DNA from: Flavobacteriales bacterium
Lineage (GTDB): Bacteria > Bacteroidota > Bacteroidia > Flavobacteriales_F > PHOS-HE28
Direction: 5' to 3'
Assembly: GCA_020635715.1 (NCBI GenBank)
Contig: JACJZG010000002.1
Coordinates: 124,001-188,000 of the forward strand
DNA length: 64,000 nucleotides
Within the stretch, counting starts at the first letter, position 1. Every line of letters starts with the position of its first letter. This document shows positions 34,969 through 43,960 of this stretch, piece after piece. The notes under the pieces were generated by a model that searched no databases, was not told the origin of the DNA, and saw only the letters and a program-made list of their open reading frames with translations. The position numbers and the translations under genes were made by a program.

Positions 34969-36018
34969 TCACCCCCGTCCCGGGAACAAATGGCGCTCCA
35001 CCAAGCGTGGCAGGGCATAGCGTTCCACCTCCTTCTGCTTCGCCAAGGTCCAATCGGACGGAGCTTTGAAGCGCGGTGGCGGCACCAACTCCCAGAACAG
35101 CCCTTGGATCACTTGGTGGCTGAGGATGTGCTTCACCGGGCCATGCACCGCCACGATCGTCCATCCCTTGCCCAACTGAGCTGAGAGCATCGTCTGCAAG
35201 CCCTTCCTGCTTAACGGCTTGTCACTTTCCAGCAAGGGGAGCTGGTACAACCCCTGCCAGATGTCCTTGCCGGTTCGCTTCTGCAGGTAGATGCCGCCCC
35301 GGACCCGGATGTGTAGGAAGTTGAAGTGGCGCTCCCTGACCTTGGTCTTTGCCACCTTCACCGGCAACAGGCCGATCCGGTCGGTACGGCGGGCGATGCA
35401 CCGGCTACGAAGCGGGCATTCCTCACAGGCCGGTTCCCTGGGGGTGCATACCAGCGCACCCAGCTCCATCACGGCCTGGTTGTGCTCGCCCGGCTCGTCC
35501 TTGGGCAGGAGCGAGGCGGCCAGCGCCCGGAACTCCTTCCGCCCGCCGGTGGAATCGATGGGCGTGGCGATGCCGAAGACCCGCGCCAGCACCCGGTACA
35601 CATTGCCGTCCACCACGGGTTCCGCCAGCCCGAAGGCCATGGAGGCGATGGCCGCCGCCGTGTAGTCACCCACACCCTTCAACGTTAGCAGTGCGGCATG
35701 GTCGGCGGGGAAGAGGCCTTTGTGCCTTTCCACCACCTGCTGGGCGGCCATCCGGAGGTTGCGGGCCCGGCTGTAGTAGCCCAGGCCCTGCCACAGGCGG
35801 AGCACTTCGTCCTCGCTGGCCCCTGCCAGGTCCTGCACCCGGGGGTAGCGCTCAACGAAGCGGTGCCAATAGGCAGTGCCCTGGTCCACGCGGGTCTGCT
35901 GCAGGATCACCTCGCTCAGCCAGATGCGGTAGGGGTCCCGGCTGGCGCGCCACGGCAGGGGCCGCTTGTGCTCCCGGTACCAGGGCAGTAGCGCCCTGCT
36001 GAACCAAGTTGTTGACAT
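34969..36018 (-). CDS. mutY: A/G-specific adenine glycosylase MutY
   Basis: MutY removes adenine mispaired with 8-oxoguanine. The 349-residue protein has the HhH-GPD core with catalytic Glu36 (WLSEVILQQTRV), the hairpin LKGVGDYTAAAI and Asp138 (VVDGNVYRV), and the [4Fe-4S] motif C-x6-C-x2-C-x5-C at about 191-207. A C-terminal NUDIX-like 8-oxoG recognition domain follows (about 230-345, HFNFLHIRVRGGIYLQKRTG...). It is divergent from the HU gene at 36087 with 68 bases between. Confidence 0.96.
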   Translation of the reverse strand: MSTTWFSRALLPWYREHKRPLPWRASRDPYRIWLSEVILQQTRVDQGTAYWHRFVERYPRVQDLAGASEDEVLRLWQGLGYYSRARNLRMAAQQVVERHKGLFPADHAALLTLKGVGDYTAAAIASMAFGLAEPVVDGNVYRVLARVFGIATPIDSTGGRKEFRALAASLLPKDEPGEHNQAVMELGALVCTPREPACEECPLRSRCIARRTDRIGLLPVKVAKTKVRERHFNFLHIRVRGGIYLQKRTGKDIWQGLYQLPLLESDKPLSRKGLQTMLSAQLGKGWTIVAVHGPVKHILSHQVIQGLFWELVPPPRFKAPSDWTLAKQKEVERYALPRLVERHLFPGRG

Positions 36019-36035
36019 ACAGGGCCAAAGATCGG

Positions 36036-36065
36036 TTGCGTGATCCGTTCCAACGGCTATCTTTG
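36036..36065 (+). promoter_or_regulatory. Promoter of the HU gene
   Basis: TTG (36036-36038), a 19-base spacer and TATCTTTG (36058-36065) give a complete Bacteroidota TTG / TAnnTTTG promoter, 21 bases before the HU ATG. Confidence 0.75.
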
Positions 36066-36086
36066 CCGCCCCAAACCGAAGAGGGT

Positions 36087-36386
36087 ATGACGAAGGCAGA
36101 GTTGGTCAGCATCATCTCCAAACGCACAGGCGTTGAACGCCAGGTGGTATTGACCACCGTGGAGGCTTTCATGGAGGAAGTGAAGAACAGCCTGGAGAAG
36201 GGAGAGAACGTACACCTCCGCGGTTTCGGGAGCTTCGTGGTGAAGCGCAGGGCACAGAAGACCGGAAGGATCCTGGCCCAGAACACCACCATCATCATTC
36301 CGGCGCACGATGTGCCGGCGTTCAAGCCTGCCGACACCTTCGTCGACAAGGTGAAGAACCGTCCCGCCGCCGGCGGGCAGCAGTGA
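36087..36386 (+). CDS. HU/IHF family DNA-binding protein
   Basis: A 99-residue nucleoid protein that bends DNA as a dimer. It shows the HU helices (TKAELVSIISKRTGVERQVVLTTVEAFMEEVKNSLEKGE), the core NVHLRGFGSFVVKRRAQKTGR, and an arm ending in the expected proline region (IIIPAHDVPAFKPA). ATG 36087 follows the promoter directly; in-frame codons upstream overlap the promoter and are rejected. Its stop overlaps the next gene's start by one base (TGATG). Confidence 0.95.
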   Translation: MTKAELVSIISKRTGVERQVVLTTVEAFMEEVKNSLEKGENVHLRGFGSFVVKRRAQKTGRILAQNTTIIIPAHDVPAFKPADTFVDKVKNRPAAGGQQ

Positions 36387-36871
36387 TGGGCTTGAAAAAG
36401 CCCCAGTTGCTGGCCCTTCTGGGCGCGTTGGTGGTGATCGTTCTTTTGTTGATGGCGCCCCGGACACCTGCCGGGAAGGAAGCGGCGAAGGTCCGGACCA
36501 TGGATCCCGGCCAGGCGAAGACCCAGGAGGCGATCGCCCTGGTCAACGGCCAGGACCCCATGCGTGGCATCATGATGCTGCGCGAGATCCTGGCAGAGGA
36601 CCCGGACAATGTGGAGGCACATTGGCACCTCGGGCTCTTCTCGATCCAGAGCGGCCAGTATGACAAGGCCCTCACCCGCTTCCAGAAGGTACTGGAACTG
36701 GACTCGGTGAATTTCCCCGATGCCTGGTTCTACCTGGGGCGCACCTACGCGACGCTGGACAGCAATGCCCAGGCGATCGCGAGCTTGAAGAAGTACAGAA
36801 CACTGACACAGGATACGGCCATCATCAATGGGGTGGACCGCTTCCTGTTAGAATTGGAGAACGTTAAATAA
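36386..36871 (+). CDS. Membrane-anchored TPR protein
   Basis: A 161-residue protein with a single N-terminal membrane helix (LLALLGALVVIVLLLMAP) and two to three tetratricopeptide units (EAIALVNGQDPMRGIMMLREILAEDPDNVEAHWHLGLFSIQSGQYDKALTRFQKVLELDSVNFPDAWFYLGRTY). TPRs mediate protein contacts; the partner is unknown. ATG 36386 overlaps the HU stop, and the 31-residue ribosomal-type gene starts 8 bases after its stop, so the three form one operon with HU. Its presence between HU and RNase E/G genes is a pattern I recall from other Bacteroidota. Confidence 0.88.
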   Translation: MGLKKPQLLALLGALVVIVLLLMAPRTPAGKEAAKVRTMDPGQAKTQEAIALVNGQDPMRGIMMLREILAEDPDNVEAHWHLGLFSIQSGQYDKALTRFQKVLELDSVNFPDAWFYLGRTYATLDSNAQAIASLKKYRTLTQDTAIINGVDRFLLELENVK

Positions 36872-36879
36872 GGAGCACC

Positions 36880-36975
36880 ATGCCCTGCGGAAAGAAGCGG
36901 AAACGTCATAAGATGGCCACCCACAAGCGCAAGAAGCGCCTGCGGAAGAACCGTCACAAGAAGAAGAACCGGTAA
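36880..36975 (+). CDS. 31-residue basic ribosome-associated-type protein (AURKAIP1/COX24-like)
   Basis: A 31-residue, extremely basic protein beginning MPCGKKRKRHKMATHKRKKR and ending NRHKKKNR. It matches the short Bacteroidota proteins annotated as AURKAIP1/COX24-domain proteins, whose mitochondrial counterpart (mS38) is a small-subunit ribosomal protein. The fit is by motif and length, so a role at the ribosome is established for the family only in a general way. An AAGGAG-like Shine-Dalgarno sequence (36870-36875) lies at ideal spacing, unusual for this phylum. It is in an operon with HU and the TPR gene. Confidence 0.88.
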   Translation: MPCGKKRKRHKMATHKRKKRLRKNRHKKKNR

Positions 36976-36996
36976 GGTCCTTCGACGTGTGGAACG

Positions 36997-37034
36997 GCGT
37001 GGGCCTGGGAACGATCCGTTCCCGGCCCGCACGC
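36997..37034 (+). promoter_or_regulatory. Strong hairpin upstream of RNase E/G
   Basis: An inverted repeat with an outer arm (GCGTGGGCC / GGCCCGCACGC) and an inner arm (GGGAACG / CCGTTCCC). There is no T-run after it, so it is not a classical terminator. It could be a 5' leader structure of the RNase E/G mRNA. RNase E autoregulates through its 5' UTR in E. coli, so a similar role here is an inference. Confidence 0.45.
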
Positions 37035-37089
37035 TCGTTCACAGGGTGGCCCCGCGCCGCCCCGTCTCCATCTATACCATGGTTCCGTA

Positions 37090-38640
37090 GTGAACATCGA
37101 TCTCATCATCCGTTCCGCTGACGGGGAGGTGGCTCTTGCCCTGATGAAGGACAAGGTGCTGGCCGAACTGCACCGCGAGAAGACCGACCGTGGCTTCGCC
37201 GTGGGCGACGTGTACCTGGCCAAGGTGCGCAAGGTGGCCCCCGGCCTCAACGCCGCTTTCGTGGACGTGGGGCACGAGAAGGACGCCTTCCTGCACTACT
37301 TCGACCTCGGTCCGCAATACCGCAATTCCTACAAGTTCACCAAGGGTGCCGTCAGCGGTACGGTGAACACGAGCCTGCTCGAGGACTGGAAACTCGATCA
37401 GGACATCCCGAAGGAGGGCAAGTTGGGCGATGTGATCAGCGCCAGCCAGAGCATCCTGGTGCAGATCGCCAAGGAGCCGATCAGTACCAAGGGGCCACGC
37501 CTCACCGCCGAGGTCACCCTGGCCGGGCGCTACATGGTGCTGGTGCCCTTCATCAACAAGACCAGTATCTCCTCGCGCATCACCGACGAGGTGGAGCGCA
37601 AGCGCTTGAAGGAGCTGATGATCGCCATCAAGCCGAAGAACTTCGGGGTGATCATCCGCACCAACGCCGAGGGCAAGCGCACCGAGGACCTGGAGACCGA
37701 CCTGAAGACGCTGCTGCAGCGCTGGGACACCATGTTCCGGAACCTGCGCAACGCCCAGGCGCCGAAGAAGGTGCTCGGTGAGCTGGACCGCACCAGCGCT
37801 GTGCTCCGCGACGTGCTGAACAAGGACTTCACGAGCATCCACGTGGATGACGAGCTCCTGGCCGAGGAGATCACACAGACGCTGGAGAAGATCGCCCCGG
37901 AGAAGAAGGGGATCGTCAAGCACTACAAGAACAAGCTTGACATCTTCGACAACTTCGGGGTCAACAAGCAGATAAAGCAGGCCTTCGGCAAGCAGGTGAT
38001 GCTCACCAGCGGCGCCTACCTGATCATCGAGAAGACGGAGGCCATGCACGTGATCGACGTGAACAGTGGCAGCCGCAAGGGTGGCAACCAGGCCCAGGAG
38101 AAGAACGCGCTGGACATCAACGTGGAGGCGGCGAAGGAGATCGCCCGGTTGCTGCGTCTGCGCGACATGGGTGGGATCGTCGCCATCGACTTCATCGACC
38201 TCTACGAACCGGAGAACCGCCGCACGCTGCACAAGGCGCTGAAGGACGCCATGGAGGACGACAAGGCGAAGCACAACGTGCTGCCGCCCTCGCGCTTCGG
38301 TGTCATCGAACTGACACGCCAGCGTGTCCGTCCGGAAACGGAGATCGACACCAGCGAGAGCTGTCCCACCTGCGGTGGCACCGGCGAGGTGAACGCTCCC
38401 GTCCTCATCGTGGACGAGATCGAGAACGCGCTCAATTACCTGCATGGCGAGAAGCAGATGACCGGACTCACCCTGAGCGTGCATCCCTTCCTCGCAGCGT
38501 ACTTCACCAAGGGCTTTCCCAGCATCCAGCACAAGTGGTGGTGGCGCTGGAAGAAGTGGGTGAAGGTGAAGGGCGAAGGCTCGCACCAATACCTCGACTT
38601 CACCGTGCAGGACAGCACGGGGAACGAGGTGCCGTTGTAG
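37090..38640 (+). CDS. rng: Ribonuclease E/G family protein
   Basis: A 516-residue endoribonuclease of the Rne/Rng family, which cuts AU-rich single-stranded RNA in mRNA decay and rRNA maturation. The N-terminal MNIDLIIRSADGEVALALM leads into the S1 domain (GDVYLAKVRKVAPGLNAAFVDVGHEKDAFLH). The catalytic DNase-I-like region has two metal-binding aspartates, MHVIDVNSGS and GGIVAIDFIDL. The zinc-link motif CPTCGGTGEV lies near residue 425. Its length is like RNase G, without the degradosome scaffold tail of RNase E. GTG 37090 is the only fitting start because a TAG stands just upstream in frame of the nearest ATG. Confidence 0.93.
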   Translation: MNIDLIIRSADGEVALALMKDKVLAELHREKTDRGFAVGDVYLAKVRKVAPGLNAAFVDVGHEKDAFLHYFDLGPQYRNSYKFTKGAVSGTVNTSLLEDWKLDQDIPKEGKLGDVISASQSILVQIAKEPISTKGPRLTAEVTLAGRYMVLVPFINKTSISSRITDEVERKRLKELMIAIKPKNFGVIIRTNAEGKRTEDLETDLKTLLQRWDTMFRNLRNAQAPKKVLGELDRTSAVLRDVLNKDFTSIHVDDELLAEEITQTLEKIAPEKKGIVKHYKNKLDIFDNFGVNKQIKQAFGKQVMLTSGAYLIIEKTEAMHVIDVNSGSRKGGNQAQEKNALDINVEAAKEIARLLRLRDMGGIVAIDFIDLYEPENRRTLHKALKDAMEDDKAKHNVLPPSRFGVIELTRQRVRPETEIDTSESCPTCGGTGEVNAPVLIVDEIENALNYLHGEKQMTGLTLSVHPFLAAYFTKGFPSIQHKWWWRWKKWVKVKGEGSHQYLDFTVQDSTGNEVPL

Positions 38641-38725
38641 GGCCGTCCAAGTCAGGACAGTCTCGAGCTTTTGCCACGTGTTTTGAGGGGAACGTTCACC
38701 TCTTTAGCTTCGATAGCGGAGTGGA

Positions 38726-39169
38726 ATGTTCCAACAGATGAGGTACCCGATCCACGGTTTCTTGTGGTATGTGCTCGTGAGCGTATTTGTTGCGATCACG
38801 GATGTGGGCTGCTCGGTAGTCAAGGGAACATCCGTATTCCACCTCTCCGGCAGTCGGGTGAAGTACTGGGATGCCGAGGTTGGTCATAACTGGGCATTTG
38901 CTTCAGATGGTGCATTTCTTGAATACCATCAAGGCTCGATCGAAAGAAGCCCGGTTGACTACGATGATCTCAAGATCACTGAAATGAGCTTCCGCGTGGT
39001 GGATGATAGCCTCTGGATCTTGGCAGGACAGAATCGGTTGTGGGGGTATCGGATCATTGCACTCACGAGGGAAAAGCTCGTTGTTACCTCTCCCAGCACA
39101 GGTTGGGGAGCTGATACTCTCACTTTCAAACCAAGTGCTGATCAAGCAACAGAGGTCGGACAACGGTGA
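38726..39169 (+). CDS. Hypothetical membrane-anchored or exported protein
   Basis: A 147-residue protein I do not recognise. It has a hydrophobic N-terminus (FLWYVLVSVFVAITDVGCS), either a signal anchor or a weak lipoprotein signal; the residue three before the Cys is Asp, which is poor for a lipobox. The rest is soluble and beta-like, with several Trp and Tyr. An ATG four codons downstream is an alternative start. Base composition is visibly less GC-rich than the flanking rng and recX genes. There is no known partner nearby. Confidence 0.6.
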   Translation: MFQQMRYPIHGFLWYVLVSVFVAITDVGCSVVKGTSVFHLSGSRVKYWDAEVGHNWAFASDGAFLEYHQGSIERSPVDYDDLKITEMSFRVVDDSLWILAGQNRLWGYRIIALTREKLVVTSPSTGWGADTLTFKPSADQATEVGQR

Positions 39170-39187
39170 TCTTGCCCTGCCAGTCCG

Positions 39188-39667
39188 ATGCCTAGGATAA
39201 CGAAACAGACTACAGTCGCCGCGCTCCCCAAAGCCCGCAACTACTGTGCACGCCAGGAGCGTTGCCAGCAGGAGGTGCGCGACAAGCTCTATGCCTGGGA
39301 AGTGCCGGCCAGGGAGATCGAGCCCATCATCAGCCAGCTCATCGGCGAAGGCTATTTGAACGAAGGGCGCTTCGCGGAGCATTTCGCCGTGAGCAAGTCG
39401 CGACAGAAGGGCTGGGGTCCACGGAAGATCGAGGCGGCGCTGAAGCAGAAGCGGGTGAGCGATCCATGCATCCGGGCGGCACTGAGGGCCATCGATAGGG
39501 AGGAGCAGACAGACCTCCTGCAGAAACTGGTCGCGAAGCGCTGGGGGAAGGAAAAGGAACCGAACACATTCAGGAAGCGGCAGAAGGTGATGGCGTACTT
39601 CCTTCGTAAGGGGTTCAGTTCGGTTGAGGTCGACCGGTGCATTACGGAGGTGTCGGTGTCCAATTAG
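39188..39667 (+). CDS. recX: Regulatory protein RecX
   Basis: RecX binds RecA filaments and limits recombination. The 159-residue protein is all-helical with the tandem three-helix repeats of the family: RNYCARQERCQQEVRDKLYAWEV, IISQLIGEGYLNEGRFAEHFAVSKSRQKGWGPRKIEAALKQKRV and KVMAYFLRKGFSSVEVDRCI. The start is ATG 39188. recA is not in the window. The stop overlaps the convergent hypothetical gene by 4 bases. Confidence 0.92.
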   Translation: MPRITKQTTVAALPKARNYCARQERCQQEVRDKLYAWEVPAREIEPIISQLIGEGYLNEGRFAEHFAVSKSRQKGWGPRKIEAALKQKRVSDPCIRAALRAIDREEQTDLLQKLVAKRWGKEKEPNTFRKRQKVMAYFLRKGFSSVEVDRCITEVSVSN

Positions 39668-40572
39668 GGGGCGCTGGGTACGGTGGCCCCTTGGATACCT
39701 AGAGTTGCTCCCCTTCCGACAGCGATCACCGTTGAGATGGTGCGCATCGTTTCCTTCTTCCTTTGAGCCCGGACCTGCTGTTGGTAAAAGCACTCCGAAA
39801 AGTCAGGATCATCGGTCAATTCCTTCGTAATGCCGGGGATCTCTGTTGTCGCTCCAACGGAGTCCCAGTGGATCCGGGCATGTATCGCTCCCAACGCGCA
39901 AGGAGAGAGGTCGCGGACCTGCGGTTTCATCAAGATCTTGTGTCCGGTCCGCTCGTGGAACACATGTTGCCCGCTCATGTCAACAAACATGAGCACATCA
40001 GATCTTGGCATATCCGAGCCTCCGATAATTCGGACCCGGTCACCTTCCCAAGTGACTCCTCGTGGCGTACTCAATGTATCTCCTGTACGGAGAACGATGA
40101 TCGGAGGTGACGCTGTGACCAGGTCCTTGCTCGATATCCGTTCAACAGGACTGACACCGAAGTCCGGGTGCACGCCCATATCGATCAACCGCGAGCGGAA
40201 ACAACCGTCCCATCGCTCCGCGTCAAGGCTGTCGATCGTCGGGTCGAATACGAGCAGATCCTCATTCACCGCTTTGGCATATTTGCAGGCATAGAGTTCT
40301 CCACGCAGACAGACGGCGTCATTAGCCGCCAACTTCACCTGCTTTAAGGAAAGGCCTGGCAAGGGGAATTGATAGAGCTGCTTACCGGAGTACATGCAGA
40401 GGATATCCATCTTGGCCACACGACCCCCGGGGAAGCCAAGGGAATCCCCTTTGGTGTAGTATTCCTTGGCGTGGATGGTGTCACCCCGTTCCAAGATGAT
40501 GCGGTACTGCGCTGACACATGCAAGCAGCACGATAGTACAAGCCAGGCCAGACCAAGGTTACGTGGTGCCAT
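39664..40572 (-). CDS. Hypothetical exported protein
   Basis: A 302-residue protein with a clear signal peptide (LAWLVLSCCLHVSAQ). The mature part has YRIILERGDTIHAKEYYTKGDSLGF near the start and repeated GDT/RGDTL-type phrases (VLRTGDTLSTPRGVTW), which suggests a beta-strand fold. The C-terminal 50 residues are basic then hydrophobic (ISTVIAVGRGATLGIQGA). No T9SS sorting domain is seen. ATG 40572 is chosen for the signal peptide. It is divergent from prfB. Family and function are not recognised. Confidence 0.7.
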   Translation of the reverse strand: MAPRNLGLAWLVLSCCLHVSAQYRIILERGDTIHAKEYYTKGDSLGFPGGRVAKMDILCMYSGKQLYQFPLPGLSLKQVKLAANDAVCLRGELYACKYAKAVNEDLLVFDPTIDSLDAERWDGCFRSRLIDMGVHPDFGVSPVERISSKDLVTASPPIIVLRTGDTLSTPRGVTWEGDRVRIIGGSDMPRSDVLMFVDMSGQHVFHERTGHKILMKPQVRDLSPCALGAIHARIHWDSVGATTEIPGITKELTDDPDFSECFYQQQVRAQRKKETMRTISTVIAVGRGATLGIQGATVPSAP

Positions 40573-40621
40573 GGTGGAAAGGTAGATGGTTCCGACCGAG
40601 GCAGCTTCCAGCCCCGACACC

Positions 40622-40629
40622 TACTTTTG
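40622..40629 (+). promoter_or_regulatory. -7 box of prfB promoter
   Basis: TACTTTTG, a perfect TAnnTTTG match followed by CGGCCCC, lies 25 bases before the prfB ATG. Confidence 0.6.
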
Positions 40630-40654
40630 CGGCCCCAACGACAGGTCCGCCCCA

Positions 40655-41752
40655 ATGATCACCATCGAGAAGATCGACGAGCTCAACGAACGCCTGGAAG
40701 CCCTGAAAGGCTACCTGGACATCGAGGAGAAGCGCGGGCGGATCCAGGAGGAGGAGAAGTACACCCTGGACCCCGAGTTCTGGAACGACCAGAAGAAGGC
40801 CCAGCAGGTGATGCACCGCATCCGCGAGCTCAAGCGGTGGGTGGGCCTGTACGAAGCGGTGAAGCGCGAGATGGACGACCTGGGTGTGATCTTCGACTTC
40901 TGGAAGGCGAAGGAGGTGACGGAGGAGGAGGTGGACGCCCAGTTCAAGAAGGCCTCCGAAGCGCTGGAGGAACTCGAGTTCAAGAACATGCTCAGCGCCG
41001 AGGAGGACCCCCTGAGCGCCGTGGTGCAGATCACCGCCGGTGCGGGCGGCACCGAGAGCTGCGACTGGGCCGGCATGCTGTTGCGCATGTACCAGATGTG
41101 GGCCAAGAAGAACGGCTACGAGACCCGCACCCTCGACTACCAGGATGGTGAAGGTGCCGGCATCAAGCAGGCCACCATGGAGGTGGACGGGGAGTTCGCC
41201 TTCGGGATGTTGAAGGGTGAGAACGGCGTGCATCGCCTGGTGCGCATCAGCCCCTTCGACAGCAACGCGCGGCGCCACACGAGCTTCGTGAGCGTGTATG
41301 TGTTCCCGCTCGTGGACGAGAGCATCGACATCGAGATCAATCCGGCGGACATCACCTGGGACACCTTCCGCAGCGGCGGTGCCGGTGGCCAGAACGTGAA
41401 CAAGGTGGAGACCGGTGTGCGCCTGCGCCACGCGCCGACGGGGATCATCATCGAGAACACGGAGACCCGCAGCCAGCTGGACAACAAGACCAAGGCCCTC
41501 CAATTGCTGAAGAGCCAGTTGTACGAGGCGGAACTGGAGCGTCGCCGCAGCAAACGCAGCGAGATCGAGGCGGGGAAGAAGAAGATCGAGTGGGGCAGCC
41601 AGATCCGCAACTACGTGCTGCAGCCGTACAAGCTGGTGAAGGACGTGCGCACGGAACACGAGACCAGCAGCGTGGATGATGTGCTGGATGGATACATCGA
41701 CGAGTTCCTGAAGGCCTACCTGATGCAGCAGGGGCAGAGCCAGAAGGTGTAG
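40655..41752 (+). CDS. prfB: Peptide chain release factor 2
   Basis: RF2 terminates translation at UGA and UAA codons. The 365-residue product has the domain order of RF2: an N-terminal helical domain, then [18 protein letters not shown], the codon-reading core ([16 protein letters not shown] in the switch/anticodon region) and the catalytic GGQ motif in [22 protein letters not shown]. In many bacteria prfB carries a programmed +1 frameshift near codon 25 (CTT TGA C after GGY). Here the same place reads GGC TAC CTG GAC in frame, so the autoregulatory frameshift is missing. The start is ATG 40655. Confidence 0.95.
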   Translation: MITIEKIDELNERLEALKGYLDIEEKRGRIQEEEKYTLDPEFWNDQKKAQQVMHRIRELKRWVGLYEAVKREMDDLGVIFDFWKAKEVTEEEVDAQFKKASEALEELEFKNMLSAEEDPLSAVVQITAGAGGTESCDWAGMLLRMYQMWAKKNGYETRTLDYQDGEGAGIKQATMEVDGEFAFGMLKGENGVHRLVRISPFDSNARRHTSFVSVYVFPLVDESIDIEINPADITWDTFRSGGAGGQNVNKVETGVRLRHAPTGIIIENTETRSQLDNKTKALQLLKSQLYEAELERRRSKRSEIEAGKKKIEWGSQIRNYVLQPYKLVKDVRTEHETSSVDDVLDGYIDEFLKAYLMQQGQSQKV

Positions 41753-41772
41753 GGGCGACACATGTGTCGCCC
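41753..41772. repeat. 20-bp perfect palindrome after prfB
   Basis: A perfect inverted repeat GGGCG-ACA-CATG-TGT-CGCCC that starts immediately after the prfB stop codon. It shares the frame GGGCG-NNN-CATG-NNN-CGCCC with the palindrome at 408-427. No T-run follows. It may be a REP-like element or a 3' mRNA-stabilising hairpin. Confidence 0.7.
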
Positions 41773-41812
41773 GGATCCTGATGGCGATGGGTGGCAACAC
41801 AATTGAACAATA

Positions 41813-43213
41813 ATGGGGATGGACTACCGCATCGAGAAAGACACCATGGGCGAGGTGAAAGTGCCCGCCGACAAGTACTGGGGGGCACAGACCGAGCGCA
41901 GCCGAAACAACTTCAGGATCGGGCGACCCGCGAGCATGCCCATCGAGATCATCCGCGCCTTCGCGTACCTGAAGAAGGCCGCCGCCCTGACCAACGTGGA
42001 ACTCGGCAAGTTGCCGAAGGAGAAGAGCGACCTGATCGGCAAGGTGTGCGATGAGATCCTGGAAGGCGAATTGGACGACCAGTTCCCGCTCGTGATCTGG
42101 CAGACCGGCAGCGGCACGCAGAGCAACATGAACCTCAATGAGGTGATCGCCTACCGCGGGCACGTGCTGCAAGGTGGCAAGCTCACCGATGAACAGAAGG
42201 TCCTCAACCCGAACGACGACGTCAACAAGAGCCAGAGCAGCAACGACACCTATCCGACGGCGATGCACATCGCGGCCTACACCCAGGCGGTGGAGGTGAC
42301 CATTCCGGGGGTGAAGAGGCTGCGCGATACGCTCGATGTCAAGGCGAAGGCCTTCGTCAACATCGTCAAGACGGGTCGCACACACTTCATGGATGCCACG
42401 CCGCTCACCTTGGGCCAGGAGTTCAGTGGGTACGTGCAACAGCTCGACAACGGCCTTCGCGCTGTGGACAGTGCCCTTCAGATGGTGCGCGAACTGGCGC
42501 TTGGAGGAACGGCCGTCGGCACCGGACTCAATGCGCCCAAGGGTTATGCCGTGCTGGTGGCGAAGAAGATCGCGGAACTCACGGGCCTCCCCTTCGTGAC
42601 CGCGCCGAACAAGTTCGAATCACTGGCCGCGCACGACGCCATGGTGGAGTTGAGCGGTGCGTACAAACGCCTGGCCGTATCACTGACCAAGATCGGCAAC
42701 GACATCCGCATCCTCAGCAGCGGACCACGCAGCGGCATCGGCGAACTCATCATCCCCGATAACGAACCCGGTTCCTCGATCATGCCCGGCAAGGTGAACC
42801 CCACCCAACCCGAGGCGCTGACGATGGTGTGCGCCCAGGTGATCGGGAACGATGTTGCCGTGAGCATCGGCGGCATGCAGGGACATTTCGAGCTCAACGT
42901 CTTCAAGCCCTTGATCGCGGCGAACGTGCTGTTGAGCGGTCGCCTGTTGGGCGATGCTTGCGTGAGCTTCACGGAGAAGTGCGCCGAAGGCATCGAGCCG
43001 AACAAGGCCGTGATCCAACGCCACCTCGAGAACTCGTTGATGCTCGTGACCAGCCTCAACCCACACATCGGTTATTACAAGGCCGCGGAGATCGCGAAGA
43101 AGGCGCACAAGGAGGGAACGACCTTGAAGGAGGCCGCCATCGCTCTTGGCCATGTCAGTGCAGCCGACTTCGACAAATGGGTGGACCCGGCGAAGATGAC
43201 GAGCGAGGGTTGA
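41813..43213 (+). CDS. fumC: Class II fumarate hydratase
   Basis: FumC interconverts fumarate and malate in the TCA cycle without an iron-sulfur cluster. The 466-residue product has the superfamily motifs [50 protein letters not shown] and the signature [17 protein letters not shown]. Length and order are those of tetrameric class II fumarases. ATG 41813 and ATG 41819 are both possible starts. A bidirectional terminator follows at 43233. Confidence 0.96.
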   Translation: MGMDYRIEKDTMGEVKVPADKYWGAQTERSRNNFRIGRPASMPIEIIRAFAYLKKAAALTNVELGKLPKEKSDLIGKVCDEILEGELDDQFPLVIWQTGSGTQSNMNLNEVIAYRGHVLQGGKLTDEQKVLNPNDDVNKSQSSNDTYPTAMHIAAYTQAVEVTIPGVKRLRDTLDVKAKAFVNIVKTGRTHFMDATPLTLGQEFSGYVQQLDNGLRAVDSALQMVRELALGGTAVGTGLNAPKGYAVLVAKKIAELTGLPFVTAPNKFESLAAHDAMVELSGAYKRLAVSLTKIGNDIRILSSGPRSGIGELIIPDNEPGSSIMPGKVNPTQPEALTMVCAQVIGNDVAVSIGGMQGHFELNVFKPLIAANVLLSGRLLGDACVSFTEKCAEGIEPNKAVIQRHLENSLMLVTSLNPHIGYYKAAEIAKKAHKEGTTLKEAAIALGHVSAADFDKWVDPAKMTSEG

Positions 43214-43232
43214 TCACGACCCGGTCAGCATG

Positions 43233-43262
43233 AAGAAGCCCGGCCATCGGCCGGGCTTCTTG
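43233..43262. terminator. Bidirectional terminator between fumC and the convergent lipoprotein gene
   Basis: A 13-bp perfect stem (AAGAAGCCCGGCC / GGCCGGGCTTCTT) with a 3-base loop, between two convergent genes. It should stop transcription from both sides. Confidence 0.8.
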
Positions 43263-43277
43263 CTCATGCAGGTCATT

Positions 43278-43862
43278 TCACTTCGCCATTGCCAGCTCGC
43301 AGCCTGCGAACTTGGTGGCGAGCACGGATGCATCGGCCATGTCGGCGGCGGTGAGGTCCACGGAGCCGTTGTCGGTGTACACGCGCATGTTGTCCGCATC
43401 ACCGCCGATGAAGGTCATCACCGCCATGTCGCTCACCTTGCTGTCGGTATACTTCCAGGTGTTGTCACAACGATCGAACTTCATCACACGCACCTCCCCC
43501 GCCTTCTCGCCGGTGAGCTGGGTGGTGGTGAAGGTGTCTTTGGTGGCTTCGATCTTGAAGTCCTCGCCTTTGATGGTGGCCATCTGCATCTCATAGTCAC
43601 CCTCGTTCATCGAGATGGGATTGCTGCCGCTCCAGAACTCGATGAGGTTGAGGATGACCACATCGATGAAGCTCGCGACACCGTAGACCGGGATGATGTT
43701 CAGGACCCAGAACACAAGCGACTTGACGAACTTGTTGTCACTTATACCATCATTCCAGTCGTACACTTTCCGGACAAGCGCGAACTCACCGAAGCATCCG
43801 GTCTGCGTGATCAGGAGGCTGCCCATGGCAAGGGCGAATAAGGGGCGTTTGATGATGTTCAT
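43278..43862 (-). CDS. DUF3332-type lipoprotein
   Basis: A 194-residue protein of the DUF3332 type. It has a lipoprotein signal (GSLLITQTGC) followed by FGEFALVRKVYDWNDGISDNKFVKSLVFWVLNIIPVYGVASFIDVVILNLIEFWSGSNP, the conserved family core with one hydrophobic hairpin. A variable beta-rich C-terminal part contains two cysteines (FDRCDNTW, FAGCELA). Function is unknown. ATG 43862 is chosen for the signal; codons upstream show no similarity. Confidence 0.86.
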   Translation of the reverse strand: MNIIKRPLFALAMGSLLITQTGCFGEFALVRKVYDWNDGISDNKFVKSLVFWVLNIIPVYGVASFIDVVILNLIEFWSGSNPISMNEGDYEMQMATIKGEDFKIEATKDTFTTTQLTGEKAGEVRVMKFDRCDNTWKYTDSKVSDMAVMTFIGGDADNMRVYTDNGSVDLTAADMADASVLATKFAGCELAMAK

Positions 43863-43960
43863 CGTCGTTCTGATTTGCCGGCAATGTAGCCAAAGCGGAA
43901 AAAAATTTGGTATCCATCTCGGAAGCTTCGCAAAAAGAGGCATGGCCCTACGGCCGACCG

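Noticed and set aside
36012..36040. An E. coli-like TTGACA element between mutY and HU as a sigma-70 -35 box.
   Set aside because: No matching TATAAT box follows. The Bacteroidota TTG / TATCTTTG pair 20 bases further on explains the HU promoter.
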